Source of the DNA: Chelativorans sp. Marseille-P2723
GTDB taxonomy: Bacteria; Pseudomonadota; Alphaproteobacteria; Rhizobiales; Rhizobiaceae
Assembly (NCBI RefSeq): GCF_902809845.1
Contig: NZ_CADDWI010000013.1
Coordinates: forward strand, 868,001-932,000
Length of the DNA stretch: 64,000 nt
Direction: 5' to 3'
Shown here in pieces: positions 44,350 to 52,425 of this stretch. The notes under the pieces were generated by a model. The model did no database searches and was not told the origin of the DNA. It saw only the letters and a list, made by a program, of their open reading frames with translations. Positions within the stretch are counted from its first letter, which is position 1; the number at the start of each line of letters is the position of its first letter. The translations under genes were made by a program, and so were the position numbers.

Positions 44350-45153
44350 TCAACGCACCGCTACCCCGCGAGAGCGTCGGCGTACCACCTCGTAAAGCAC
44401 CGCGCCGAAGATGGTGACGGCGATCATGATGAGCGCCAGCGCATTGACGGCGGGTGTAAGCCCCGTCCGGACCTTCGTAGCGATGTATACGGTGAGCGGC
44501 GTGTCGAAACCGCGCACGAAAAGCGTGGTGTTGTAGTTCTCGATGGACTGCAGGATTGCCAGGAAACCGGCGGCAAGGAGCGCAGGTTTCAGAAATGGCA
44601 GGATGACTCGACGGAAGACCATGAACTTCGAGGCGCCCAGTCCAAGTGCCGCTTCCTCCTGAATCCGGTCGAACCGCTGAAGACGGGCGGTCACCATCAG
44701 CATGACGTAGCAGATAATGAAGCTGGCCTGCGCCAGCACAATCAGGAAAACACCGCCGCCGACACCGAGTTGCCGCCATAACACCAGTGTGGAAATGCCA
44801 ATCACCACGCCCGGCGTCAGAAGCGGTGAAACCATGACGGCGTACATGAAGCTGCGTGCGCGTGCATGAAGACTTGTGAGCAGCAGGGCGGCCGCTGTGC
44901 CGATGGGCAGCACGAGGAGCACCACGAAGAAGGCCACCACGATGGACGTCCAAAGCGACTGCCACATGCCGGTGTCGGCCCACAACTCATCGAACCACTG
45001 GAGAGTGGTGCCTTGCCACGGTATGACAGTGGGAAAGCGGCTTTTGTTAAAGGTGGCTACCGCCATGATCGTAAGCGGCGCGAAGAGATAGACGAAGAAG
45101 GCCGCGAAGTAGAAGCCGAACAATGCTCTGGCGATTCGGTCAGCCACGCTCAT
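44350..45153 (-). CDS. ABC transporter permease, spermidine/putrescine type (PotC-like)
   Basis: Inner-membrane permease of 267 residues and six membrane segments. The EAA loop that meets the ATPase is EEAALGLGASKFMVFRRVIL. The ATG at 45151-45153 overlaps the preceding permease stop (ATGA) and gives the normal PotC-type N-terminus; a longer frame extends into the upstream gene and is rejected. Last gene of the leftward binding protein-ATPase-permease-permease operon. Substrate specificity within the polyamine/opine group cannot be fixed from the permease. Confidence 0.9.
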   Translation of the reverse strand: MSVADRIARALFGFYFAAFFVYLFAPLTIMAVATFNKSRFPTVIPWQGTTLQWFDELWADTGMWQSLWTSIVVAFFVVLLVLPIGTAAALLLTSLHARARSFMYAVMVSPLLTPGVVIGISTLVLWRQLGVGGGVFLIVLAQASFIICYVMLMVTARLQRFDRIQEEAALGLGASKFMVFRRVILPFLKPALLAAGFLAILQSIENYNTTLFVRGFDTPLTVYIATKVRTGLTPAVNALALIMIAVTIFGAVLYEVVRRRSRGVAVR

Positions 45154-46031
45154 TTTGCCACATCCGTCAGGTTGACGCGAGCGATCTTCAGCGTGATGAG
45201 CACCACGGTGAGGCACAGCACGAGCAGCACCATCGCGTAGGCGGCCCCACGGTTCCAGTCGCCGCCCTCGAAGAACCAGTTGTAGATAATCTCGGTGAAC
45301 CAGCGGCTGCCCGGCGCGCCGAGGAGGGCAGGGGCCACATAGCTGCCGGCGGCTAGCATGAAGGTGAAGACGCAACCTGTTGCTATGCCCGCCTTGGCGT
45401 GAGGTATGATCACCCGCAGATGCGTCCGCCAGACGGAGGCGCCGAGATCGCGCGCCGCTTCAATCTGGGATTTTTCAAGCGATTCAATTGCGTTGTAGAT
45501 CGGGAAAAGCATGAAGAGAATGTAGGCGTAAGTCATACCTGCCAGCACGCCTACATCGCCATACCAACGTACCGGCTGATCTATGACGCCGAGCCAAAGC
45601 AGCAGAGCGTTCAGAGGGCCGCGGAAGGCAAGCAGGATATACCATGCGAGCGTGCGTAACACCTCGTTTATCCAAAAGGGAATGGTGAGGGCGAGAAGAA
45701 CGATGCCGGTCTGCCGTGCTGAAGCAGTTTGCGCCAGCCAGTAGGCGAGGGGATAGCACACGACGAGCGTGACGAAAGCCACGAGCGCACTGGCCCAGAC
45801 CGTCTTGAAAAAGATGGCACGGTGAACGCTCTCATTGGCCAGATAAAGTATGTTGTCGAGCGAATAAACGTCGCGCGGGCCGCCGATCTCTGCGGGAGGC
45901 AAATTCGGTCGCAGTGCATAATCGACCATCATGATATTCGGCGCCAGCACCAAGCCGGCAAGCCAGACTGCCACGAGGCCCAGAAAAATGGTGCTCAGTC
46001 CGGCGCCGAAACGGCGGAAGAGCTCAGCCAT
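45150..46031 (-). CDS. ABC transporter permease, spermidine/putrescine type (PotB-like)
   Basis: Inner-membrane permease of 293 residues with six membrane segments. The EAA loop is IEAARDLGASVWRTHLRVII. An extended periplasmic loop (about 40-65, NLPPAEIGGPRDVYSLDNI) is typical of PotB. It overlaps the ATPase gene upstream by eight bases and the second permease by four, so the operon is tightly coupled. Confidence 0.91.
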   Translation of the reverse strand: MAELFRRFGAGLSTIFLGLVAVWLAGLVLAPNIMMVDYALRPNLPPAEIGGPRDVYSLDNILYLANESVHRAIFFKTVWASALVAFVTLVVCYPLAYWLAQTASARQTGIVLLALTIPFWINEVLRTLAWYILLAFRGPLNALLLWLGVIDQPVRWYGDVGVLAGMTYAYILFMLFPIYNAIESLEKSQIEAARDLGASVWRTHLRVIIPHAKAGIATGCVFTFMLAAGSYVAPALLGAPGSRWFTEIIYNWFFEGGDWNRGAAYAMVLLVLCLTVVLITLKIARVNLTDVAK

Positions 46032-47091
46032 CGGGCAGCACCACCGCGTTTACGTCCTTGAACGAGAAGACTGCGCGGGCTCCCACGCCGGGCGCGTTCG
46101 AAAGCTCGGTGCTTGTAATAGATGCAATGAGAGGCATGCCGTCATCCAGGCTGCCATGCACAAGCGCAAATGCCCCTTCGAAGTCGATGCGCTCTATGGT
46201 AGCTTCAAGCCGGTTACCGGATGAACCATCATGTTTCAGCGCTTCGGGGCGAACATAAAGCTTGCCCGAATTGCCTTCGATGAGTCCGCCGCCTAACCGC
46301 CCGCGAAGGGTGCCATGAGCGCTCTGGATTGTAACGATGCCATCGTCGATTGAGGTGACGTTGCCGGCAATTACGTTCGTCTCGCCGACGAAATCAGCTA
46401 CGAAGGCTGTGGCGGGATTATCATAAAGCTCTCGCGGGCTACCCACCTGCTGCAGCACGCCGTTGCTCATTACCGCCACACGGTCGGACATCGCAAGCGC
46501 TTCCGACTGGTCATGAGTGATGTAGATGAAGGTGACGCCCGTGCGACGCTGCAGGCTTCTCAACTCCGCGCGCATGTGCTGGCGCAGTTTCAGGTCAAGT
46601 GCGGAAAGCGGCTCGTCGAGGAGTAGCACCTGGGGCTCAACGGCAAGCGCGCGGGCGATGGCAACGCGCTGGCGTTGCCCCCCTGAGAGCTCGCCCGGCA
46701 TGCGCTCTCCATAACCTTCAAGCGCCACCAGCTTCAGTAGTTCGTCTGCCTTCCTGCGGCGTTCGGCTTTGGCGACACCGCGGGCCTCAAGGCCGAAAGC
46801 GATGTTCTCCCAGACGGGCATGAGCGGAAAAAGCGCAAGCGACTGGAAGATCATCGCTGTGGGGCGCTGGTCCGGCCCGAGACCCTGCATATCGCGGCCC
46901 CCGATAAGAACCTTGCCTTCAGTCGGCTGCAAGAACCCAGCAATTATGCGCAGGATCGTCGTCTTTCCACAGCCGGAGGGTCCAAGAATCGAGAAGAACT
47001 CCCCGCCCCTCACAACAAGAGAGACATTGGAGACGGCCCGTGTCTGCCCGAAGGCCATGCCGATATTCTGTAACTCAACCGAATGCGACAT
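46024..47091 (-). CDS. ABC transporter ATPase, spermidine/putrescine type (PotA-like)
   Basis: ATP-hydrolysing subunit of 355 residues. Walker A is GPSGCGKT, the Q-loop MIFQSLALFP, the ABC signature LSGGQRQRVAIARALA and Walker B VLLLDEPLSALD. The C-terminal TOBE domain (about 285-350) is present (KLYVRPEAL). It is separated from the binding-protein gene by 57 bases containing a stable hairpin and overlaps the first permease. Confidence 0.94.
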   Translation of the reverse strand: MSHSVELQNIGMAFGQTRAVSNVSLVVRGGEFFSILGPSGCGKTTILRIIAGFLQPTEGKVLIGGRDMQGLGPDQRPTAMIFQSLALFPLMPVWENIAFGLEARGVAKAERRRKADELLKLVALEGYGERMPGELSGGQRQRVAIARALAVEPQVLLLDEPLSALDLKLRQHMRAELRSLQRRTGVTFIYITHDQSEALAMSDRVAVMSNGVLQQVGSPRELYDNPATAFVADFVGETNVIAGNVTSIDDGIVTIQSAHGTLRGRLGGGLIEGNSGKLYVRPEALKHDGSSGNRLEATIERIDFEGAFALVHGSLDDGMPLIASITSTELSNAPGVGARAVFSFKDVNAVVLPDG

Positions 47092-47110
47092 TCGCTGCCC
47101 GGGGAAAATG

Positions 47111-47136
47111 GCGGGGGCTTTGAAATACGCCCCCGC
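47111..47136 (-). terminator. Hairpin between the binding-protein and ATPase genes
   Basis: GCGGGGGC and GCCCCCGC form a perfect eight-base stem with a ten-base loop, 13 bases past the binding-protein stop on the minus strand. CATTTTCC follows, a weak U-run. Such a partial terminator or mRNA stabiliser would give more binding protein than membrane subunits. Confidence 0.55.
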
Positions 47137-47148
47137 GGTAGGTAAGCG

Positions 47149-48273
47149 TCAGGCCGACAGGAACCTGTCCTGATACTCGTTACGCCTGGCAACGAACCAG
47201 TTCTCCTGGATCGGCCACCACCACAGCTTCTCCAGCGCGTCGCCCGGATAGGCCGCCGCGAAAAATGCCTTGGCCTCCTCGGAAATCAGTTCTTCCGCAC
47301 CCACAGCAGTGGAGTTGATGGAAGTGGCATTGGTGTACATGGCGCCCGCTTCCGGCGTGAGGAACCAGTTTATGAAGGCATAAGCCTGCTCGATGTTTTC
47401 TGCGCCGGAGGGGATGGCAACGCCCTCCATCCAGGTGAGCGCGCCTTCCTTGGGTGCCACGAAGCCGATAGGCAGCCCTTCCCTGATCAGCGCCGCGGCG
47501 GTGGAATCCCAGGTCTGTCCTATTGCGCAGCCGTTGACGCGGAAGGCGCCCTGAGCCTCGTTCTCATTGTTCCAGAACTGGGCGATGTTTGCCTTGCGGG
47601 CAATCGCCTCCTCTACGATGACATCGTAGATCTGGATCATATTATCTTCCGATTTGAACGCCTCCAGCATGGGCATGGGAAGCCTGCCTTCCGATTCCAG
47701 CCAGAGGCCGAGACCTACCAGGCCAGAATGGCCGCGCACGGTGGCCTTGCCTTCCATCTCCGGCTTCCAGATATCGCCGTAAGAAGCTGCTCCGTATTCC
47801 AGGGGCACCTGGTCCTTGTCGAAGGCGAGCGCCTCGGTACCCCAGTCGGTCGGCACCTGATAGCGTTTTCCCTCAACGACAGCGCCCAGATTTTCTGAGT
47901 TGCTCCAAGCGCTGGGCAGGCATTTGTCGACATCGACCTTCGTTTCGTCAATCGGCTGCACCAGACCATACTCGACATAGTTGGGCACGCGGTCAACGGT
48001 CGGCCAGATGATGTCAAAACCGGCGCCATTATTGGCGCGTAGCTGATTGAGGAGCTCGTCATTGGTGCCATAGGGCGTAAAGTTTGCCCTGATTCCGGTT
48101 GCCTCCTGAAAAGCGGACAGCATGTCGTCACTGAGATAGCCGGCCCATGCGAAAATGTTGACGGTTCCGGAGGACCCTTGAGCATAGGTACGCGAGATGA
48201 ACGGGGCAGCAAGCGAAAGCCCCGCCAGCGACCCGGCTCCCTTGATGAATGTACGCCGTTTGACCAGACTCAT
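47149..48273 (-). CDS. Periplasmic polyamine-type solute-binding protein (PotD-like)
   Basis: Substrate-binding protein of the ABC importer, 374 residues. The N-terminus has a Tat signal (KRRTFIKGAG, twin Arg at 6-7) and a hydrophobic core ending near TYAQG. The mature part begins with the family strand NIFAWAGYLSDDMLSAF, followed by TPYGTNDELLNQLRANNGAG and later NWFLTPEAGAMYTN. First gene of its operon. Polyamine is the best guess; related proteins bind other cations or amino compounds. Confidence 0.9.
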   Translation of the reverse strand: MSLVKRRTFIKGAGSLAGLSLAAPFISRTYAQGSSGTVNIFAWAGYLSDDMLSAFQEATGIRANFTPYGTNDELLNQLRANNGAGFDIIWPTVDRVPNYVEYGLVQPIDETKVDVDKCLPSAWSNSENLGAVVEGKRYQVPTDWGTEALAFDKDQVPLEYGAASYGDIWKPEMEGKATVRGHSGLVGLGLWLESEGRLPMPMLEAFKSEDNMIQIYDVIVEEAIARKANIAQFWNNENEAQGAFRVNGCAIGQTWDSTAAALIREGLPIGFVAPKEGALTWMEGVAIPSGAENIEQAYAFINWFLTPEAGAMYTNATSINSTAVGAEELISEEAKAFFAAAYPGDALEKLWWWPIQENWFVARRNEYQDRFLSA

Positions 48274-48376
48274 GTTCCTTCTCCCTGTCTCCGCTCTTGC
48301 GATGGGAAGCGGTTAAGTTTGCCATGTTACATGCAGATGAAAGGGCAGCAACGAAAATGAGCATCAGAAGATTCAG

Positions 48377-49198
48377 TCAGTTCGACCTTCGGGCATCCTC
48401 TCGCGCAATTTGGGACCAGCTATCCGTTTCCGAGAGGATGGAGCGCAGATAGGCCATGTTTGCTTCGGCCTGTTCGGGTGACAGTTCTTGCCGGGCGATC
48501 TTTTCGGCTTCCGCCAGGCGGCCCTGCAGGCCAAGAACGAGTGCCAGGTTCTGGCGGACGCGGCTGTCTGCGCCGGGGGCGGCGGCGGCCTTGCTCATAT
48601 AAAGTTCCGCTGTCCTGAGATCGCCCTGTAGCACGTAGGACATTCCCAGATTGGAAAGTACCGAAGGCTCGTCCGGATTGATGTCAAGGGCCTGCCGGTA
48701 GAGCCCGCGCGCAGCATCCGTGCGGCCCAGTTGATCGAGGATGGCTCCTTCAGCCGATAGCAGCCGCCAGTCCGGGTATTCCGGCGTCTGCGCCCGGCGC
48801 ACCGCATCGAGCGCGGGTTCAAGCTCACCAGCCGCTGCCAGTGCCTTGCCGTAGGCTGCAAGCACTTCCCGGTCCTTCGGATAATCAATGGCCAGCTTGC
48901 GCATCACTGCAAGCGCCTGGTCGCTCCGTCCGCTCATTTGCAACAGGCTTGCATATTGAAGTGCGGTGGCCTTGTCGCCGGGATTGCGGATGTAGTTCTT
49001 GCCCAGCTTCTCAGCCTCGGCCTCGATTTGCGGCGCGGAAAGGTTGGCCAGGCTCTGCGCCGCTGCGCCGACGGAACCGGTGGTGACATTGCTGACGCCG
49101 CGCTTGCTATGCGAGCAGCCGGCCGCCAGTGCCGCTATGCTGAGCACGGCCACCGTCATCAAAAGCCGACTGCCTCGCGCTGCATCCCGCCTGAGCAT
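48377..49198 (-). CDS. TPR lipoprotein, TadD-like
   Basis: A 273-residue outer-membrane or periplasmic lipoprotein. The signal ends ALAAGC with the lipid Cys at 28. About five tetratricopeptide repeats follow (KATALQYASLLQMSGRSDQA, DWRLLSAEGAILDQLGRTDA, SVLSNLGMSYVLQGDLRTAE). In rhizobia such proteins are annotated TadD, an assembly factor of Flp pili, but no other tad gene is near. It is 103 bases before the binding-protein gene, in the same direction, and divergent from pepA. Confidence 0.8.
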   Translation of the reverse strand: MLRRDAARGSRLLMTVAVLSIAALAAGCSHSKRGVSNVTTGSVGAAAQSLANLSAPQIEAEAEKLGKNYIRNPGDKATALQYASLLQMSGRSDQALAVMRKLAIDYPKDREVLAAYGKALAAAGELEPALDAVRRAQTPEYPDWRLLSAEGAILDQLGRTDAARGLYRQALDINPDEPSVLSNLGMSYVLQGDLRTAELYMSKAAAAPGADSRVRQNLALVLGLQGRLAEAEKIARQELSPEQAEANMAYLRSILSETDSWSQIAREDARRSN

Positions 49199-49324
49199 CC
49201 CGCCCGATCCCCCATGTTCACGTGGTGCCTCTCGCAGCTTCCCTCCCGCAGTCGTATTCTGTTAACCCTAACGGAGTGTTAATCCGCACATGCTCTTGAA
49301 AGCTACAAGAAGGAAAGCCCCGCC

Positions 49325-50692
49325 ATGCCCGTGACCCTAACCGCCGCAAACACAGAAATGTCGCTGCCGATCTATGTGGTGGCACGGGGAGAGCTGGAGG
49401 CTTCCGGAGCGGGCGAGGCAGCATGTGCGTGGGCGCGTGCGAACGGCTTTGGCGGGGCGGCTGGGAGCGTGCTCACGATTCCTGGAGCCAAGGGCGGACT
49501 GGCGGGCGCTTTCTTTGGTGTTGGCGACACGCCTTCGCCACTTGTATTTGGCAAGCTTGCACGTGCACTGCCCGCGGGGAACTGGCGTTTCGCGACACCC
49601 TTGCCTGATCCCCGGCTCGCCGCGCTTGCCATGCTGCTCGGTGGGTACGCATTTACCCGCTATGGCGCCAAGGATACTTCGCAAATAAGCCTTGATGTGC
49701 CCGAAGGAGCCGATGCACAAACAGCAAACCGGATAGCCGAAGGCATGTTCCTTTCGCGCGATCTCATCAACACCCCCGCCAATGATATGGGGCCCGACGC
49801 GCTTGAAGAGGCAGCGCGCCGCCTCGCGCAGGTTCATGGCGCGGTAATCTCTGCCGTAACGGGCGATGATCTGCTGGAGCAGAACCTGCCCATGATCCAT
49901 GCGGTTGGCCGGGCAGGATCGATAGCGCCCCGGCTGATCGACATGCATTGGGGGCCGGAGGATGCGCCAAGGGTCACGCTGGTCGGCAAAGGCGTGTGTT
50001 TCGATACGGGCGGGCTCGATATCAAGCCATCCACGGCCATGCTTCTCATGAAGAAGGACATGGGCGGCGCCGCCAATGTGCTGGGCCTTGCCTCAATGAT
50101 CATGGCGGCGAAGCTGAATCTGCGGTTGCGCGTACTCATTCCGGCCCTGGAGAATGCGGTTGCCGGCAATGCCTTTCGCCCAGGAGATATTCTGAAGAGC
50201 CGCAAGGGGCTCACGGTCGAGATCGGCAACACGGACGCTGAAGGCCGTCTCGTTCTTGCAGATGCACTTTCGCTCGCCGATGAGGAGGCACCGGAACTGT
50301 TGGTGGACATGGCCACGCTCACTGGCGCGGCGCGTGTGGCGCTTGGCCCCGATCTTCCGCCCTTCTATACGAATGATGATCTGCTCGCCGCCGATCTGGC
50401 TGCCGTGGCCGATGAGGAGGCGGACCCTCTCTGGCGAATGCCGCTGTGGCCGCCCTATGCGCAGAAGCTGAACTCCAAGGTCGCCGATATCCGCAATGTG
50501 ACGTCTGATTCTTTCGCGGGCTCCATCACGGCGGGACTGTTCCTGTCCCGTTTCGTGGAGCGGGCGAAAAGCTGGGCCCATTTCGACATTTTCGGATGGT
50601 GCCCCAGTGAAAAGCCTGCCTGTCCGGTGGGAGGCGAGGCACAGGGCATTCGCGCCCTCGATGCGCTTCTTCACCGCCGGTACGGAGCATGA
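49325..50692 (+). CDS. M17 family leucyl aminopeptidase
   Basis: Two-metal cytosolic aminopeptidase of 455 residues. Metal ligands and catalytic residues are intact in GKGVCFDTGGLDIKP, MKKDMGGAANVLGLA and the signature NTDAEGRLVLADAL. The N-terminal domain is shorter than in Escherichia coli PepA, typical of the second M17 paralogue in alphaproteobacteria. aaggaaag precedes the ATG. An NlpC/P60 gene follows 12 bases later, so the two probably form a peptide/wall-recycling pair. Confidence 0.93.
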   Translation: MPVTLTAANTEMSLPIYVVARGELEASGAGEAACAWARANGFGGAAGSVLTIPGAKGGLAGAFFGVGDTPSPLVFGKLARALPAGNWRFATPLPDPRLAALAMLLGGYAFTRYGAKDTSQISLDVPEGADAQTANRIAEGMFLSRDLINTPANDMGPDALEEAARRLAQVHGAVISAVTGDDLLEQNLPMIHAVGRAGSIAPRLIDMHWGPEDAPRVTLVGKGVCFDTGGLDIKPSTAMLLMKKDMGGAANVLGLASMIMAAKLNLRLRVLIPALENAVAGNAFRPGDILKSRKGLTVEIGNTDAEGRLVLADALSLADEEAPELLVDMATLTGAARVALGPDLPPFYTNDDLLAADLAAVADEEADPLWRMPLWPPYAQKLNSKVADIRNVTSDSFAGSITAGLFLSRFVERAKSWAHFDIFGWCPSEKPACPVGGEAQGIRALDALLHRRYGA

Positions 50693-50704
50693 AAGGGGGC
50701 ACCC

Positions 50705-51550
50705 ATGACAACGCTTGATCGCCGTCTTAATGCCTTTCGCCCCGATCTTGCAGATGAGCGTCTTGCGGGACAGGTCGAAGCGGAAAGGTTCGTCGCTGGT
50801 GAAGAGGCATTCGTGTCCATGCCGGTGGTGAATGTCCATACGGCTCCGGACCGGTATTCCGGCATGGATACGCAGCTTCTGCATGGCGACGGCGTGTGCG
50901 TGTTCGAGCGCGGGGCCGGCTGGGCATGGGTGCAGGCGGCGCGCGACCGCTACGTCGGTTATGTCGAGGAAAGCGCGCTGACACAGACGCAGGCGGCGTC
51001 AACCCATGTCGTTTCCGTTCCGCGCAGCTTTGTCTATCCCGAGCCTGAACTTAAGACGCCGCCGGTCACTGCTCATTCCATGGGCGCGCGCGTTGCGGTC
51101 GTCGAGGAAGTCGAAAACCGGGGCACGCTCTATGCGGTGCTTGCTTCCGGCGAAGCGATGATCGCGCGGCATCTTCTGCCTGTCGGCGCAGTTTTTACCG
51201 ATTTCGTTTCAGTAGCCGAACAGTTCATTCACGCGCCCTATCTGTGGGGAGGGGCAAGCGGCTTCGGGCTGGACTGCTCCGGCTTGGTTCAACTCTCCAT
51301 GTTCATGGCGGGCCAGCGCGTTCCCCGCGATACGTACATGCAGGCGAATATCGGAAGCGAGGTGGAAACGGAAGTCAAGCGAGGCGATCTCGTCTTCTGG
51401 CGGGGACACGTGGCGATTCTCACCGATGACGAGAATGTCATTCACGCGAATGGCTACACCATGACCGTATCGAGGGAGCCGCTTGCGGAAGCCACCCGCC
51501 GGATTGAGCCGTTCTATGGCCGACCGGTCGGGTTTCGTCGCCTTTTATGA
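50705..51550 (+). CDS. NlpC/P60 family cell-wall peptidase
   Basis: Cys peptidase of 281 residues likely to cut the gamma-D-Glu-diamino acid bond of wall peptides. Two SH3-like regions occupy about 35-170. The NlpC/P60 domain has the catalytic Cys in GLDCSGLVQ, the His in RGHVAIL and the third residue in VIHANGY. No signal peptide is seen, so it probably acts on recycled cytoplasmic muropeptides, together with the aminopeptidase upstream. Its last six bases overlap the convergent moeB-like gene. Confidence 0.9.
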   Translation: MTTLDRRLNAFRPDLADERLAGQVEAERFVAGEEAFVSMPVVNVHTAPDRYSGMDTQLLHGDGVCVFERGAGWAWVQAARDRYVGYVEESALTQTQAASTHVVSVPRSFVYPEPELKTPPVTAHSMGARVAVVEEVENRGTLYAVLASGEAMIARHLLPVGAVFTDFVSVAEQFIHAPYLWGGASGFGLDCSGLVQLSMFMAGQRVPRDTYMQANIGSEVETEVKRGDLVFWRGHVAILTDDENVIHANGYTMTVSREPLAEATRRIEPFYGRPVGFRRLL

Positions 51551-52312
51551 CGCCACCTTCCGCGCCCTGTAATGCATCGTCTCGAAGCGCGCGGAAAGGG
51601 CGTCGTAAAGCAAAAGCCTGCCCACCAGTGGCTCGCCTATTCCGGTGATGAGCTTAATTGCCTCCATCGCTTCAAGCGTGCCCATTACGCCGGTCAGTGC
51701 GCCGACAATTCCCGCCTCTGCGCAGGAGGGCACGAGCCCGGGTGGGGGAGCTTCCGGGAAAAGGTCCCGGTAGGAAGGATAGGGGGACCCGTCCGGCTGC
51801 CTTTCATAAGGTTTCAGCACCGTGAGCGAGCCATCGAAGCGGCCGACAGCAGCCGTGACCAGCGGCACCTTCTCCCCCGCGCAGCTATCTGCAAGCACAT
51901 AGCGGGTTTCGAAATTGTCCGAGCCATCCACCACGACATCGTAGCGCGCAATTAGGGGACGGGCGTTCCCGGCGTTCAGCCGCAGCGAATGCGTCTCCAC
52001 GGCTACATGGGGGTTGAGCGCGCGGATCGCCGCCGCAGCGCTTTCAATCTTCGCCTTGCCGACGTCCGCGGTTCTGTGAATGACCTGCCGCTGCAGATTG
52101 GACAAGGACACATGATCGTCGTCGATGATGCCGAGCGTGCCGACGCCGGCTGCGGCAAGGTACTGAAGCACCGGGGCGCCCAGCCCTCCCGCTCCCATTA
52201 CGAGAACGCGCGCGCGCTTCAGCTTCTGCTGGCCCGCGCCGCCAATCTCCGGCAGCACGATATGGCGCGCATAGCGCTCCAGTTCCTCATCTGAAAGTGC
52301 AATCCCGTTCAT
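51545..52312 (-). CDS. moeB: MoeB/ThiF-type sulfur-carrier adenylyltransferase
   Basis: E1-like enzyme that adenylates the C-terminus of a sulfur carrier such as MoaD or ThiS. It has 255 residues. The nucleotide motif is GAGGLGAPVLQYLAAAG and the substrate loop SNLQRQVIHRTADVGK. The C-terminus ends MHYRARKVAS: the final CxxC zinc pair of Escherichia coli MoeB is missing, leaving only the central Cys in VPSCAEAGIVGALTG. That could be a true variant or a truncation. It is convergent with the NlpC gene. Confidence 0.85.
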   Translation of the reverse strand: MNGIALSDEELERYARHIVLPEIGGAGQQKLKRARVLVMGAGGLGAPVLQYLAAAGVGTLGIIDDDHVSLSNLQRQVIHRTADVGKAKIESAAAAIRALNPHVAVETHSLRLNAGNARPLIARYDVVVDGSDNFETRYVLADSCAGEKVPLVTAAVGRFDGSLTVLKPYERQPDGSPYPSYRDLFPEAPPPGLVPSCAEAGIVGALTGVMGTLEAMEAIKLITGIGEPLVGRLLLYDALSARFETMHYRARKVAS

Positions 52313-52387
52313 GCTTACAACAATAGATCATTTCAGGTTTTCAGGGAAAAGCTGCAATGATCCAATCCTTTGTTTTCGCCGTTCGGC

Positions 52388-52397
52388 GGGGGGGGGG
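52388..52397 (+). repeat. G10 homopolymer between polA and moeB
   Basis: Ten consecutive G on the plus strand (C on the strand of polA and moeB), 76 bases upstream of the moeB start and 28 bases past the polA stop. Long G tracts are prone to slippage in replication and in sequencing. Confidence 0.9.
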
Positions 52398-52425
52398 TAG
52401 CCGGTATCCGCCCTTCCTGGAGTTT

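Noticed and set aside
49260-49300. TTAA pair upstream of the aminopeptidase gene as a CtrA box
   Set aside because: The two TTAA are 13 bases apart instead of 7, so the spacing does not fit.
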